Assembly (NCBI RefSeq): GCF_900101265.1
Contig: NZ_FMZS01000012.1
Span: forward strand, 248,001 to 312,000
Reading direction: 5' to 3'
DNA: 64,000 bases
DNA from: Massilia sp. PDC64
GTDB taxonomy: Bacteria; Pseudomonadota; Gammaproteobacteria; Burkholderiales; Burkholderiaceae_D
Every line of letters begins with the position of its first letter. Position 1 is the stretch's first letter. Of the stretch, positions 34,517 through 43,236 are shown piece after piece. A program made the position numbers and the translations under genes. The notes beneath the pieces were generated by a model. It saw only the letters and a program-made list of their open reading frames with translations, did no database searches and was not told the origin of the DNA.

Positions 34517-34926
34517 TGGCTTTCTCGACCGGTAAAGACAGCAGCGACGTCGTCAGCGAAATCAACATCACGCCGCTCGTCGACGTGATGCTCGTGCTGA
34601 TGGTCGTCTTCATCCTGACCGCGCCGCTGCTGAACAACGCGGTGCGGATCAACCTGCCCAAGACCTCCACCACGGAGCCCGCGAACCCGACGAAGTCCGT
34701 GACGGTCAGCGTCGACGGCGCCAGCAAGATCTACATCGACAAGCGCGAAGTGGACCTGGCCGCCCTGGAGCCGGAGCTGAAGCGCGTGGTGGCCACGAAC
34801 CCCGAGCTGGCGGTGAGCCTGCAGGCCGATGAGGGCGTGCCGTATCGTGCGGTCGCCAAGGTGATCGCGAACATCCAGCGGTCGGGTGTGACCAAGTTGT
34901 CGGTGCTGACACAGCCTGGGGGGTGA
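34516..34926 (+). CDS. exbD: TonB-system protein ExbD
   Basis: 136 residues. The single N-terminal membrane segment ITPLVDVMLVLMVVFILTAP contains the essential Asp (D23). The periplasmic domain has IYIDKREVDLAALEPEL and ends near KLSVLTQPGG. It pairs with ExbB. It is the last gene of the operon and is followed by a strong terminator. Confidence 0.95.
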   Translation: MAFSTGKDSSDVVSEINITPLVDVMLVLMVVFILTAPLLNNAVRINLPKTSTTEPANPTKSVTVSVDGASKIYIDKREVDLAALEPELKRVVATNPELAVSLQADEGVPYRAVAKVIANIQRSGVTKLSVLTQPGG

Positions 34927-34959
34927 ATCGGGCACCGATGATGAAGTCTCCGCAGTACG

Positions 34960-34988
34960 AGCGCCGGCGCTTCAGCCGGCGCTTTTTT
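34960..34988 (+). terminator. Intrinsic terminator of tonB-exbB-exbD
   Basis: A perfect 9-bp stem (AGCGCCGGC / GCCGGCGCT) with a 6-nt loop is followed by T5, 33 bp after the exbD stop. Confidence 0.9.
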
Positions 34989-35120
34989 ATTCGGGGTCAG
35001 AGCACATTTCCGATCAAGGGCTCCAGCTCAACAGAACGCCGATTCCGGGCTGTGGTGTCGACCTTTGCATGATGGACTTGCCTTAAGGATCATGCACAAA
35101 AAAGTGCTCTGACCCCGAAT
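34989..35120. repeat. 132-bp element bounded by 17-bp perfect inverted repeats
   Basis: ATTCGGGGTCAGAGCAC at 34989-35005 is repeated as its exact reverse complement at 35104-35120, enclosing 98 bp with no ORF. It sits exactly between the exbD terminator and the dsbD stop codon. The layout is that of a small non-autonomous mobile or REP-type element; no transposase is encoded here. I recall similar GGGGTCAGAGCAC repeats in related genomes but cannot confirm that from this window. Confidence 0.75.
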
Positions 35121-35124
35121 CGGA

Positions 35125-37233
35125 TCAATTGCGCACGGTACCGATGGCGTCGAGCACGATGCCCGGTGTCAGCAGCTGCGGCAGCACCACGGGACGCGAA
35201 TCCGCACCTGCCGGATAGAACACGTACAGCGGCACGCCGCTGCGGCCGAATTGCTTGAGCAGGGCCGTGATGCGTTCGTCCTGGCTCGTCCAGTCGCCTT
35301 TCAGGTACGTGATGCCGGCCCGACGGAATGCCGCATCGACCGTGGCTTCGTTCAGCGCCACGCGTTCGTTGACGAGGCACGTGATGCACCAGGATGCCGT
35401 CAGGTTCACGAACACCGGCTTGCCGTCCGCGCGCAGCGCCTGCAGGCGCTCGGCGCTGTACGGCGTCCAGGCGACGTCGGTCGTGGCGGCCGGTTGTCCG
35501 CGCCCGATGCCGGCAAGTCCCGCCGCCAGCGCCCCGACTACGACCAGGGCCGTGCCGACGCCGCCGACCCGGCGCATGAACGGTGACGCGAGGCGCGTGG
35601 CGCCATACAGCCAGGCCGCGAACGCGAGCGCCACCATGCCGCCCAGTGCAGCAGCACCGGCATCCACGCCACTCTGCCGCGCCAGCACCCATACGAGCCA
35701 CACGGCTGCGCCGTACATGGGAAACGCGAACGCCTGGCGCACGCGCACCATCCACGGACCGGGACGGGGCAGGTGCCGCTGCAGCACGGGACGTGCGCTC
35801 AGCAGCAGATAGGGCAGGGCGAGCCCGACGCCCATGGCCAGGAACACGGCCAGTAGCACGGCGGGCGGTTGCGCGAGCGCGTACGCGACGGCGCCGCCCA
35901 TGAACGGTGCCGTGCACGGCGTCGCGACGACGGTGGCCAGCACGCCCGTGAAAAAGCTGCCCGCGTAGCCGCCACGGGACGCGAGCCCATCGCCGACGCC
36001 CACCAGTGCGCCGCCCACTTCGAACACGCCGGACAGGTTCAGGCCGACGGCGCACATCAGGTAGGCCGTGGCCAGCACGAACTCGGGCGACTGGAACTGG
36101 AAGCCCCAGCCCGCCTGCGCGCCGCCCGCCTTCAGCAGGATCAGCGCGATACCCAGCAGCGCGAAGCTGGCCAGCACGCCCACCGTGTACGCGACGCCGT
36201 GCAGGCGCGCCGTGCGCGGGTCGTCGCGCGCGTGGTCGAGCAGGGACAGCGCCTTGATCGACAGGACCGGGAACACGCACGGCATCAGGTTCAGTACGAG
36301 GCCACCCAGCAGCGCGAACAACAGTGCCAGCGACAGCGATGCGTCGGCTGCCGGCGCCGCATCCTCCGGCAGCGCGATCGGCGCCGTGCTCGCGGCGACG
36401 GCCGTGTCGATGGCGTAGCCGCGACTGCCCGCATGCGTCTTCACGACCAGCACGCCGCTCAGGCGCGCGCCGGTCTGCTCTCCCGCGCGCAGGCGCAGCA
36501 TGAGGCGGTCGCCGTCGACCTGCGCGGCCTGGGGCGCGCCCGGTGCGATGCGGCCGCGCGCGTCGTCGTAGAACCAGGCCTCCTCGAACTCCGCGGCGTG
36601 CGTGCCCGTGCCGGACACCGTCAGCGCCACCGCCTTGCCATCCGTCGCCGCATGCACACTGCCGGGTGCAGGCACTGGTAATGCGGCGTGCGCGGGACCC
36701 AGCGCCAGCGCGCCCGCACCGGACGGCATGCCGACGGCCAGCACGGGCAGCGCGAGCCCGACCTCCGCCTGCTGCGGAATGCACACGTCCTTGCACACGA
36801 GCCAGCTCACGCGCGCCCGCACGGGAAACGTGGTGCCGGGGCGGGCGTCCTGAGGCACCGTCAAGGTCGACAGCAGGGTTGCGCGTCCCGCGTAGCCATA
36901 GCTCGTGACGGGCCCCGTGCGAAAGCGCTCCGGCACCGGCCACGCGATCGCGCCGGCGCCGGCGCCGGCCGGCAGGTCCCAGGCGATCCGCGTCGGCACG
37001 CCCGTGTCGCCGGGATTGATCCAGTAGGTGTGCCATTGCGGCTCGAGCGTCTGCTCGACGCCGAACAGGATCCGCTCGCCGGGATGGACGGCGTCGGCCG
37101 CGGCCAGCAGGCGGATCCGCACGTGGGCGGTGGCCGCCGTGTCGGTGACGTTGGGCGCGGCCGTGGCCAGCCCCATGAAAAAAAACGCCAGCGCACCGAG
37201 GGTGCGCCGGCAGAAAGAGGTCATACGTTGCAT
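35125..37233 (-). CDS. DsbD/ScsB-family thiol:disulfide interchange protein
   Basis: 702 residues (alternative ATG at 37224). There is a signal peptide ending near GLATA, then a periplasmic N-terminal domain with the Cys pair in SWLVCKDVCIPQQ (ScsB-like alpha domain). About eight membrane segments follow, carrying the redox cysteines in NLMPCVFPVLSIKAL and VATPCTAPFMGGAV. A C-terminal thioredoxin domain has WCITC. It carries electrons from cytoplasmic thioredoxin to periplasmic partners, plausibly including CcmG/CcmH for cytochrome maturation and the exported peroxiredoxin nearby. It follows the cytochrome b561-like gene by only 6 bp. Confidence 0.88.
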   Translation of the reverse strand: MQRMTSFCRRTLGALAFFFMGLATAAPNVTDTAATAHVRIRLLAAADAVHPGERILFGVEQTLEPQWHTYWINPGDTGVPTRIAWDLPAGAGAGAIAWPVPERFRTGPVTSYGYAGRATLLSTLTVPQDARPGTTFPVRARVSWLVCKDVCIPQQAEVGLALPVLAVGMPSGAGALALGPAHAALPVPAPGSVHAATDGKAVALTVSGTGTHAAEFEEAWFYDDARGRIAPGAPQAAQVDGDRLMLRLRAGEQTGARLSGVLVVKTHAGSRGYAIDTAVAASTAPIALPEDAAPAADASLSLALLFALLGGLVLNLMPCVFPVLSIKALSLLDHARDDPRTARLHGVAYTVGVLASFALLGIALILLKAGGAQAGWGFQFQSPEFVLATAYLMCAVGLNLSGVFEVGGALVGVGDGLASRGGYAGSFFTGVLATVVATPCTAPFMGGAVAYALAQPPAVLLAVFLAMGVGLALPYLLLSARPVLQRHLPRPGPWMVRVRQAFAFPMYGAAVWLVWVLARQSGVDAGAAALGGMVALAFAAWLYGATRLASPFMRRVGGVGTALVVVGALAAGLAGIGRGQPAATTDVAWTPYSAERLQALRADGKPVFVNLTASWCITCLVNERVALNEATVDAAFRRAGITYLKGDWTSQDERITALLKQFGRSGVPLYVFYPAGADSRPVVLPQLLTPGIVLDAIGTVRN

Positions 37234-37239
37234 GTGGAA

Positions 37240-38040
37240 TTACCAGCCAGGCGTGCTGCTGTAGGTCGTGGGTGGAGGGGACGTCGCCGGTGCAGCCGCG
37301 GGCGGCGGAGGCGGTCGGTGCAGCAGCTTGCCGCTGGCCGCATACGTCACCGCCGCCGCGACGAGCAGGGCGACGACGAGACCGAGCGGGCTGCCGCCGC
37401 GCGTCTTCGGCACGGGTGCGACGCGCCCCTGCGCATGCTTCCAGCCGGTAACCATCGGCTTGACCAGGTTGTGCTTCTTGACGACGAGGTAGAACGCGAT
37501 CGCGAGGATGTGCAGTCCGAGCAGCACGAGCAGCACGTTCGAGAGCTGGTGGTGCAGGCCCGTCAGGCTGTCCGAACGCGCTTTCTCGACGAGGTTCGAG
37601 AGGGGCCCGTCGAACGCGATGTCGTCGTTGGAAAACAGGCCGGTGCCCGCCTGCACGGCCAGCAGGCCGAGGAGGCCGAACACGGACAGCGCGCCCAGCG
37701 GGTTGTGGCCGATGCCGTGCCAGCGGCCCGTCAGGTAGGCACGCAGGCGTGCCGGCGTCGGGGCGAAGCTCAGGAAGCGGGCGTGGGTCGAGCCGACGAC
37801 GCCCCACACGAGGCGGAACGTCACGAGGCCGACGATGGCGACGCCCGCGCGGCCGTGCCAGTCCATCCAGTCGCCGCCCAGCTTCGCGGTGACGAAGGCC
37901 ACGAGGACGGCGATCACGAGGGACCAGTGGAAGATGCGGACCGGCAGGTCCCACAGCCGGATGCGGGTCACGTGCGCCGTCGGCGCGGCGACCGGGGTGC
38001 CCGGGTAAAGGTCTGCCTTGGCGGCGGTGCGAACATTCAT
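37240..38040 (-). CDS. Cytochrome b561-type membrane protein
   Basis: 266 residues from the ATG at 38040; a GTG at 38052 is an alternative start. It resembles the Ni,Fe-hydrogenase cytochrome b / b561 group. The N-terminus has RLWDLPVRIFHWSLVIAVLV (first membrane segment with His), followed by DWMDWHGRAGVAIVGLVTFR and later GLHHQLSNVLLVLLGLHILA, where His residues would bind b-heme. A fifth C-terminal membrane segment is followed by a Pro/Ala-rich tail. It likely passes electrons between the quinone pool and c-type cytochromes. It lies between the rhodanese-fold and DsbD-family genes. Confidence 0.85.
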   Translation of the reverse strand: MNVRTAAKADLYPGTPVAAPTAHVTRIRLWDLPVRIFHWSLVIAVLVAFVTAKLGGDWMDWHGRAGVAIVGLVTFRLVWGVVGSTHARFLSFAPTPARLRAYLTGRWHGIGHNPLGALSVFGLLGLLAVQAGTGLFSNDDIAFDGPLSNLVEKARSDSLTGLHHQLSNVLLVLLGLHILAIAFYLVVKKHNLVKPMVTGWKHAQGRVAPVPKTRGGSPLGLVVALLVAAAVTYAASGKLLHRPPPPPAAAPATSPPPTTYSSTPGW

Positions 38041-38058
38041 GGCCGTCGTCACGAACGG

Positions 38059-38550
38059 TTACTGCGCCTGGGCCACGGCCGGTGCCGGTGCGGCGGCCGG
38101 CGGCGCGGGGGGCTTGATGTGTTCGACGTAGCCGCCCTGTTCTTCGTAGTCCTGCGTGCCGGCGGCACCCGCGACCTTGAAGCCGCGCAGGGTGAGCAGG
38201 TCGCCCGCGGTGCCGGCGCGGTGGGCGCGGTTGGACACGGTGACGATCTGGCGGTCTTTCGGGATGTAGCGCAGGTACTTCTCCAGGTCCGCGTTCTGGA
38301 TGCTCAGGAAGACGGGGAACGAACCCTTGGCCGGCAGTTCGTCCGGACGGCGCACGTCGAGCACCAGCACCTTGCCCGGCTGGAGCAGCAGCTTGTCGAT
38401 CTCGGCGCGCGAGAGCTGCTTCGTCTTGTACGTCCACGGTTGCGGCGCGGCCGCCGGCCTGGCGGCTGCAGGTGCTGCCGCCTCCTGCGCGAACGATGCG
38501 GCGCCGGCGAGGAGCAGGGCGGTGGCGAGGGTGGTCTTGAGGATGTTCAT
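38059..38550 (-). CDS. Exported rhodanese-fold protein lacking the catalytic cysteine
   Basis: 163 residues with a signal peptide (MNILKTTLATALLLAGAASF, cleavage after AQ). The rhodanese fold is recognisable from VLVLDVRRPDELPAKGSFPV (residues 61-80) and the active-site loop region VTVSNRAHRAGTAGDLLTLR. Where sulfurtransferases have Cys-x-x-Gly-x-Arg, this protein reads Ser106-Asn-Arg-Ala-His-Arg111, and the whole chain contains no cysteine. It should therefore bind rather than transfer sulfur. The tail is Pro/Ala-rich. It is the first gene of a three-gene minus-strand group with the b561-like and DsbD-family genes. Confidence 0.82.
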   Translation of the reverse strand: MNILKTTLATALLLAGAASFAQEAAAPAAARPAAAPQPWTYKTKQLSRAEIDKLLLQPGKVLVLDVRRPDELPAKGSFPVFLSIQNADLEKYLRYIPKDRQIVTVSNRAHRAGTAGDLLTLRGFKVAGAAGTQDYEEQGGYVEHIKPPAPPAAAPAPAVAQAQ

Positions 38551-38890
38551 GTGTCGCTTTCATTGTTGTTGGGGGTGTCCTCATCGTTGCAACTACCGTG
38601 CCAATCGTTTGCCCCGGATTTGCGGGCAGTGTGGGCTTTCGTACTGCTGGCTATGCCAACGTCTGCTGAAAAGTGAACACCGCCTCCCTCGCACTGTTCG
38701 CAATGCAGCAGTCATTACAAGGGTCTCGAAACGACTGCCAACTCAGGCAGGAAGCCCGAGAAATCAAGGGTTTGCGGCATTCGATCACGGGATTGCGCGG
38801 AGCTGGCGCGATAGTTGCAAAGAGAGAGGCGAGACCATCACCACGCGCATCAACTTTCAGGATCGGATGAACAATGAGGGAGTCAGTCAA
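38551..38890. other. Divergent intergenic region upstream of the PSD1 gene
   Basis: 340 bp between the minus-strand rhodanese-fold gene and the plus-strand DUF1549/DUF1553 gene. I found no gene and no promoter good enough to name. In-frame codons run upstream of the PSD1 start but without coding character or ribosome site. Confidence 0.6.
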
Positions 38891-41230
38891 ATGAAAAGCA
38901 AGGCTTTGTATCTTGCCGTCGCCTTGAGCTTCGCAGCGGCGGTCGTCTCCGCCGCGGACCAGGACAAGCCGGCCGTCGTGCCGGCCGCCGCCGCGTCCAA
39001 AGCATGGGCCTACACGCCACCCGTCGCGCCGGCCGAACCCGCGGTCAAGCAAAAAAAATGGGTACGCACCCCGGTCGACGCCTACGTGCTCGCCAAGCTG
39101 GAAGCCAAGGGCATCAAGCCGTCGCCGGAAGCGGACCGCGCCACCTTCATCCGCCGCGCCACGCTCGACACGTGGGGCATCCTGCCGACGCCCGAGGAAG
39201 TGAAGGCGTTCGAGAACGACAAGTCGCCCGACGCCTACGAGAAGCTGGTCGACCGCCTGCTGGCCTCGCACCACTTCGGCGAACGCCAGGCGCGCCGCTG
39301 GCTGGACCTCGCACGCTACGCCGACAGCACGGGCTTCCAGAACGATAACACCCGTCCGAACAACTGGCGCTACCGCGACTACGTCATCAACGCGTTCAAC
39401 ACGGACAAGCCGTTCAACCGCTTCATCCAGGAACAGCTGGCCGGCGACGAGCTGTGGCCGGACAGCCAGGAAGCGCGCATCGCGACGGGCTTCCTGGCCG
39501 GCTATCCGGACAACTTCAACTCGCGCGACCTCGTCCAGCGCAAGTACCAGATCGAGACGGACATGACGGACCTGGTGGGTGAGACCTTCCTGGCGTCCAC
39601 GATCGGCTGCGCGCGCTGCCACAACCACAAGATGGACAAGGTCAGCCAGAAGGAATACTTCCAGCTGCAAGCCTTCTTCGCCAACACGTCGGTCAACGAG
39701 AAAACGCCGCTGGCCAAGGGGACGGAGACGGAATTCGACAAGGAGTTCCTGAAACAGCAGGCCGCGTACAACGAGGCGACCAAGGACATCCGCGCGAAGA
39801 TGAAGGCGATCCTCGATACGGTCCGCGCGGAAGGCCGCCAGTACTACAACGAACGCTACCTGAGCGACAGCCGCGAATCGATCTTCAAGCCGGAGAAGGA
39901 CTGGAACGCGCTGGACCGCTGGGTCAACTGGCGCAAGCAGTCGGTCGCGTCGGACACCGAGATCATCGCCTTCCTGAAGCGCACGGCCGAGGAAAAGGAC
40001 CGCGCCGACTTCAAGCCGGAGAACGTCGCCAAGTATGAGGAGTACAAGTCTCTGCAGGAGCAGCTGAAGAAGTTCGACAAGCTGCGTCCGTCCAAGGGTT
40101 CGGCCAACTACACCACCGTGTTCGAGTTGACGAACAAGGACGTGCCGGAGACCCGCGTGCGCTTCACCGGCATCCACGAGAAACCGCTGGAAGCCGTCGA
40201 CCCGGGCATCCCAGCGCTGTGGGGCGGCAAGGACGTCAAGCTGGACATCCAGCCGACGGATAAATCGTCCGGCCGCCGCACCGCGCTGGCCAAGTGGGTC
40301 AGCAGCGACAGCAATCCGCTGACGGCCCGCGTGTACGCCAACCGCGTGTGGGCGCAGTACTTCGACAAGGGCATCGTCGCCACCGTCGCCGACTTCGGCC
40401 GTGCCGGCGCCAAGCCCACGCACCCGGAACTGCTAGACCACCTGGCCACGGACTTCGTCAAGAACGGCTGGGATGTCAAGAAGCTCCACCGTGAGATCCT
40501 GCTGTCGTCCACGTACCGCCAGTCGTCGAACGAGCGTCCGGACGTGCAGAAGGTCGATCCGAAGAACGAGTTGCTGGCCGTGTATCCGCGCAAGCGCCTG
40601 GAGGCGGAAGAGATCCGCGACTCGCTGCTGTACGCGTCGGGCCTGCTGGTCGACAAGGTGGGCGGCCCGTCCGTGTTCCCGCCGGTGCTGAAGAAGGGCG
40701 ACGTGGGCAAGTCGCGCGATTTCAACGGCAACCGCGCCTGGAGCGTCTCGGACAACAAGGAAGACTGGTACCGCCGCAGCCTGTACGTGTTCACGCGCCG
40801 CAGCTTCCCGTACCCGATCACCCAGAACTTCGATCCGGCCAATCCGAACAACCCGCACCACAAGCGCGACGTGACGACGACGCCGCTGCAGGCACTGACG
40901 ATGTTCAACAGCGACATCGTGTTCGAGTGGAGCCAGGCGCTGGCCGGCCGCGTGATCAACGAGGCAGGCAACAACGAGGATGCCCAGCTCAACCGGGTCT
41001 ACGAGATCCTGTTCTCGCGTGAGCCCAACAAGGCCGAACGCGCCGCGCTCAAGAGCTTCCTGGCGCAGGAACAGATCGCCATCCGCGAGAAGGCGGCCAG
41101 CGGGCAGTTCGAGGTTGCCGTGCCGAGTGGCCTGAAGGATGCGAAGAAGATCGACCCCGTGCGCACCGCCGCCTTCGTCGATCTCGTGCACGCAGTCGCC
41201 AACTCGAACGATTTCGCGTATCGCTTCTAA
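38891..41230 (+). CDS. Exported DUF1549/DUF1553 (PSD1) protein with heme-type CARCH motif
   Basis: 779 residues from the ATG at 38891, with GAGGGAG about nine bases upstream. A signal peptide ends near VVSAA. DUF1549 (about residues 55-265) contains FIRRATLDTWGILPTPEEV, YADSTGFQNDNTRPNNWRYR and the c-heme-like motif C240-ARC-H244. DUF1553 (about residues 470-740) contains ALAKWVSSDSNPLTARVYAN, NRVWAQYFDKGIVATVADFG, ELLDHLATDF and KRDVTTTPLQALTMFN. Such proteins are common in Planctomycetes, where they often also carry an N-terminal cytochrome (PSCyt1) domain that is absent here. The reaction is unknown. It is followed by a DUF1501 gene, its usual partner. Confidence 0.88.
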   Translation: MKSKALYLAVALSFAAAVVSAADQDKPAVVPAAAASKAWAYTPPVAPAEPAVKQKKWVRTPVDAYVLAKLEAKGIKPSPEADRATFIRRATLDTWGILPTPEEVKAFENDKSPDAYEKLVDRLLASHHFGERQARRWLDLARYADSTGFQNDNTRPNNWRYRDYVINAFNTDKPFNRFIQEQLAGDELWPDSQEARIATGFLAGYPDNFNSRDLVQRKYQIETDMTDLVGETFLASTIGCARCHNHKMDKVSQKEYFQLQAFFANTSVNEKTPLAKGTETEFDKEFLKQQAAYNEATKDIRAKMKAILDTVRAEGRQYYNERYLSDSRESIFKPEKDWNALDRWVNWRKQSVASDTEIIAFLKRTAEEKDRADFKPENVAKYEEYKSLQEQLKKFDKLRPSKGSANYTTVFELTNKDVPETRVRFTGIHEKPLEAVDPGIPALWGGKDVKLDIQPTDKSSGRRTALAKWVSSDSNPLTARVYANRVWAQYFDKGIVATVADFGRAGAKPTHPELLDHLATDFVKNGWDVKKLHREILLSSTYRQSSNERPDVQKVDPKNELLAVYPRKRLEAEEIRDSLLYASGLLVDKVGGPSVFPPVLKKGDVGKSRDFNGNRAWSVSDNKEDWYRRSLYVFTRRSFPYPITQNFDPANPNNPHHKRDVTTTPLQALTMFNSDIVFEWSQALAGRVINEAGNNEDAQLNRVYEILFSREPNKAERAALKSFLAQEQIAIREKAASGQFEVAVPSGLKDAKKIDPVRTAAFVDLVHAVANSNDFAYRF

Positions 41231-41236
41231 CAATCG

Positions 41237-41310
41237 GTAGGGTGGACGGCTTGCCGTCCACGCGTTCAACCGGCGCGTGAACGCGTGGACGGGGAACCCG
41301 TCCACCCTAC
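41237..41310. repeat. REP-like long imperfect palindrome
   Basis: 74 bp between the PSD1 and DUF1501 genes. The outer arms GTAGGGTGGACGG and CCGTCCACCCTAC are exact reverse complements. Inner arms CCGTCCACGCGTTCA and TGAACGCGTGGACGG also pair exactly around a 9-nt centre. Each half also forms a small GGACGG...CCGTCC hairpin. It resembles REP/BIME-type repeats; copy number in the genome cannot be seen here. In the transcript it would form a strong hairpin between the two coding regions. Confidence 0.8.
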
Positions 41311-41334
41311 GAACAACACGAAAAAGGGAACATC

Positions 41335-42786
41335 ATGAGCATCCATTCACGTCGGGACTTCCTGATCAAATCCGGCCTCGGCCTCGGGGCCGGCGCCCTG
41401 ACCGGCCTGCTGCCAGGCGGCGGCCTGCTGTCCGCCGCCACCGCCGCCGAACTGATCGACCCGCTCGCGCCCAAGGCGCCGCATTTCCCGGCCAAGATCA
41501 AGTCCGTCATCTGGCTGCACCAGAACGGCGCACCCAGCACGCTGGACCTGTACGACTACAAGCCGGACCTGCAGAAGCTCGCGGGCCAGGCCGTGCCGGC
41601 ATCGTTCCTGAAAGGGATCAAGACGTCCACGCAGGGCGGCGTAGGCAAGCTGTACGTGTCGAAGGAGCGCACCTGGAAGCAGTACGGCGAGAGCGGCGCC
41701 TGGTTCTCGAACCTGCTGCCGAACCTGGCCCAGCACGCGGACAAGATCACCTTCATCAAGTCCAGCACGACGATCGGCGCCACGCACGACATCTCGATCC
41801 TCAAGCTGAACACGGGCGACCTGAACCCGGGCCGGCCGTCGCTGGGCGCGTGGATCAGCTATGCGCTGGGTGCCGCCAACCCCGACCTGCCGCCGTACGT
41901 CGTGCTGTACAACGGCGACCGCGAACCGTCCGCCGGCTCCGTCAACTGGAGCTCGGGTTTCCTGCCCGCCGTCTACCAGGGCACCGCGTTCCGCCCGGGC
42001 GATTCGCCGATCCTGTACCTGGAGCGCCCGGAACTGCGCAGCGCGGCGCAGCAGCGCGCGTCGCTGGACCTGCTCAAGCAGCTGAACAACCTGGGCGCGC
42101 AGCGCTATCCGAACGACACGGAACTGCGCGCCCGCCTGCGCTCGTACGAGCTGGCCGACCGCATGCAGGTCGCCGCGCCGGCCGCCGTCGACATCAGCAA
42201 GGAGTCGGCCGCGACGAAGGAGTTGTACGGCCTGAACGACAAGGTCAGCCAGAGCTACGGCGAAGTGCTACTGCGTGCCCGCCGCCTCGTGGAGAACGGC
42301 GTGCGCTTCATCCAGGTGGTGTCCGGCTACCCGGAAGGCGTCGAGTCCGACCGCCAGAGCTGGGACGCGCACAGCGAGCTGGATGAGAACCACGGTGTGA
42401 TGGCGCGCATGGTCGACAAGCCGATCGCCGGCCTGCTGCACGACCTGAAGGAACGCGGCCTGCTCGACACGACGCTCGTCGTGTGGGCGTCGGAATTCGG
42501 CCGCACGTCGTGGGGCGAGAGCGGCACGGGCCGCGACCACAACCCGTGGGGCTACACGCAATGGATGGCGGGCGGCGGCCTGAAGGCCGGCTACACGTAC
42601 GGCGAGACGGACGAGGTGGGCCTGCAGGTGGCCGACAAGGACAAGGCCGTCGACACGTACGACCTGCACGCGACCGTGCTGCAGCTGATGGGCCTCGACC
42701 ACCTGAAGACCACCTTCCTCAACAACGGCCGGTCCGAGCGTCCGACCGTCGTGTACGGGAAAGTCATCAAGGAGATCCTCGCGTAA
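41335..42786 (+). CDS. Tat-exported DUF1501 protein
   Basis: 483 residues. The N-terminus MSIHSRRDFLIKSGLGLGAG carries a twin-arginine motif (SRRDFL). DUF1501 belongs to the alkaline phosphatase/sulfatase-like superfamily. Family motifs seen are VIWLHQNGAPSTLDLYDYKP (about residues 60-79), SYPEG-like SGYPEGVESDRQSWDAHSEL, VVWASEFGRTSWGE and GRDHNPWGYTQWMAGGGLKA. It is almost always found beside DUF1549/1553 proteins, as here. Substrate and reaction are unknown. Tat export suggests a folded, perhaps metal-containing protein. Confidence 0.88.
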   Translation: MSIHSRRDFLIKSGLGLGAGALTGLLPGGGLLSAATAAELIDPLAPKAPHFPAKIKSVIWLHQNGAPSTLDLYDYKPDLQKLAGQAVPASFLKGIKTSTQGGVGKLYVSKERTWKQYGESGAWFSNLLPNLAQHADKITFIKSSTTIGATHDISILKLNTGDLNPGRPSLGAWISYALGAANPDLPPYVVLYNGDREPSAGSVNWSSGFLPAVYQGTAFRPGDSPILYLERPELRSAAQQRASLDLLKQLNNLGAQRYPNDTELRARLRSYELADRMQVAAPAAVDISKESAATKELYGLNDKVSQSYGEVLLRARRLVENGVRFIQVVSGYPEGVESDRQSWDAHSELDENHGVMARMVDKPIAGLLHDLKERGLLDTTLVVWASEFGRTSWGESGTGRDHNPWGYTQWMAGGGLKAGYTYGETDEVGLQVADKDKAVDTYDLHATVLQLMGLDHLKTTFLNNGRSERPTVVYGKVIKEILA

Positions 42787-42798
42787 GCGATGGCACCA

Positions 42799-42820
42799 CC
42801 CCCGGGATGCGTCCCGGGGG
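42799..42820 (+). promoter_or_regulatory. Intercistronic GC hairpin
   Basis: A perfect 9-bp stem (CCCCCGGGA / TCCCGGGGG) with a TGCG loop lies 12 bp after the DUF1501 stop and 26 bp before the next start. There is no T-run, so it is more likely an RNA-stabilising or processing hairpin than a full terminator. Confidence 0.6.
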
Positions 42821-42846
42821 CGCAAGCGGAAAGAGAAGCGAAACAC

Positions 42847-43227
42847 ATGCAGAGAAAACTGATCGTCCTCGGGGCCGCCCTGTCGGTCGCCGCAAGCCTC
42901 GCCTGGGCTGCGGTCGAGTTGGATACGGACCTGATGCAGAACATCGACGATACGAACAAGAGCCTGGCGTCGAACATCGCGCTCAAGGACGGCAAGGCCG
43001 CCATCGCGGATGCGAAGTCGATGAACGCCATATTCGGCACGGTGGAAACCTATTTCGCGCAGAAGGGCGATGCCGCCAATGCGGTCGAGCTGACGAAGAA
43101 AAGCCGCGAGCTGACCCTCGCGATCGTCGACGCCGTCACGTCCAACGACTTCGACAAGGCGACCGATGCCGCCACCACGCTGTCGCGCACCTGCAAGACG
43201 TGCCACACGTTCTACAAGAAAGAGTAG
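42847..43227 (+). CDS. Small exported monoheme c-type cytochrome
   Basis: 126 residues from the ATG at 42847, preceded by an AG-rich leader; the longer reading from 42790 includes the hairpin and is rejected. It has a signal peptide (MQRKLIVLGAALSVAASLAW, cleavage after WAA). The mature part is helical, with a single heme site C116-KT-C119-H120 close to the C-terminus, the arrangement of cytochrome c'-like four-helix proteins. It would be loaded with heme by the Ccm system encoded at 48880-55304. It lies 10 bp upstream of a diheme cytochrome. Confidence 0.85.
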   Translation: MQRKLIVLGAALSVAASLAWAAVELDTDLMQNIDDTNKSLASNIALKDGKAAIADAKSMNAIFGTVETYFAQKGDAANAVELTKKSRELTLAIVDAVTSNDFDKATDAATTLSRTCKTCHTFYKKE

Positions 43228-43236
43228 GCGCCACGC

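Noticed and set aside
38300..38890. N-terminal extension of the PSD1 frame into the rhodanese-fold gene
   Set aside because: The clear signal peptide and ribosome site are at 38891; the upstream part is antisense to the rhodanese-fold gene.
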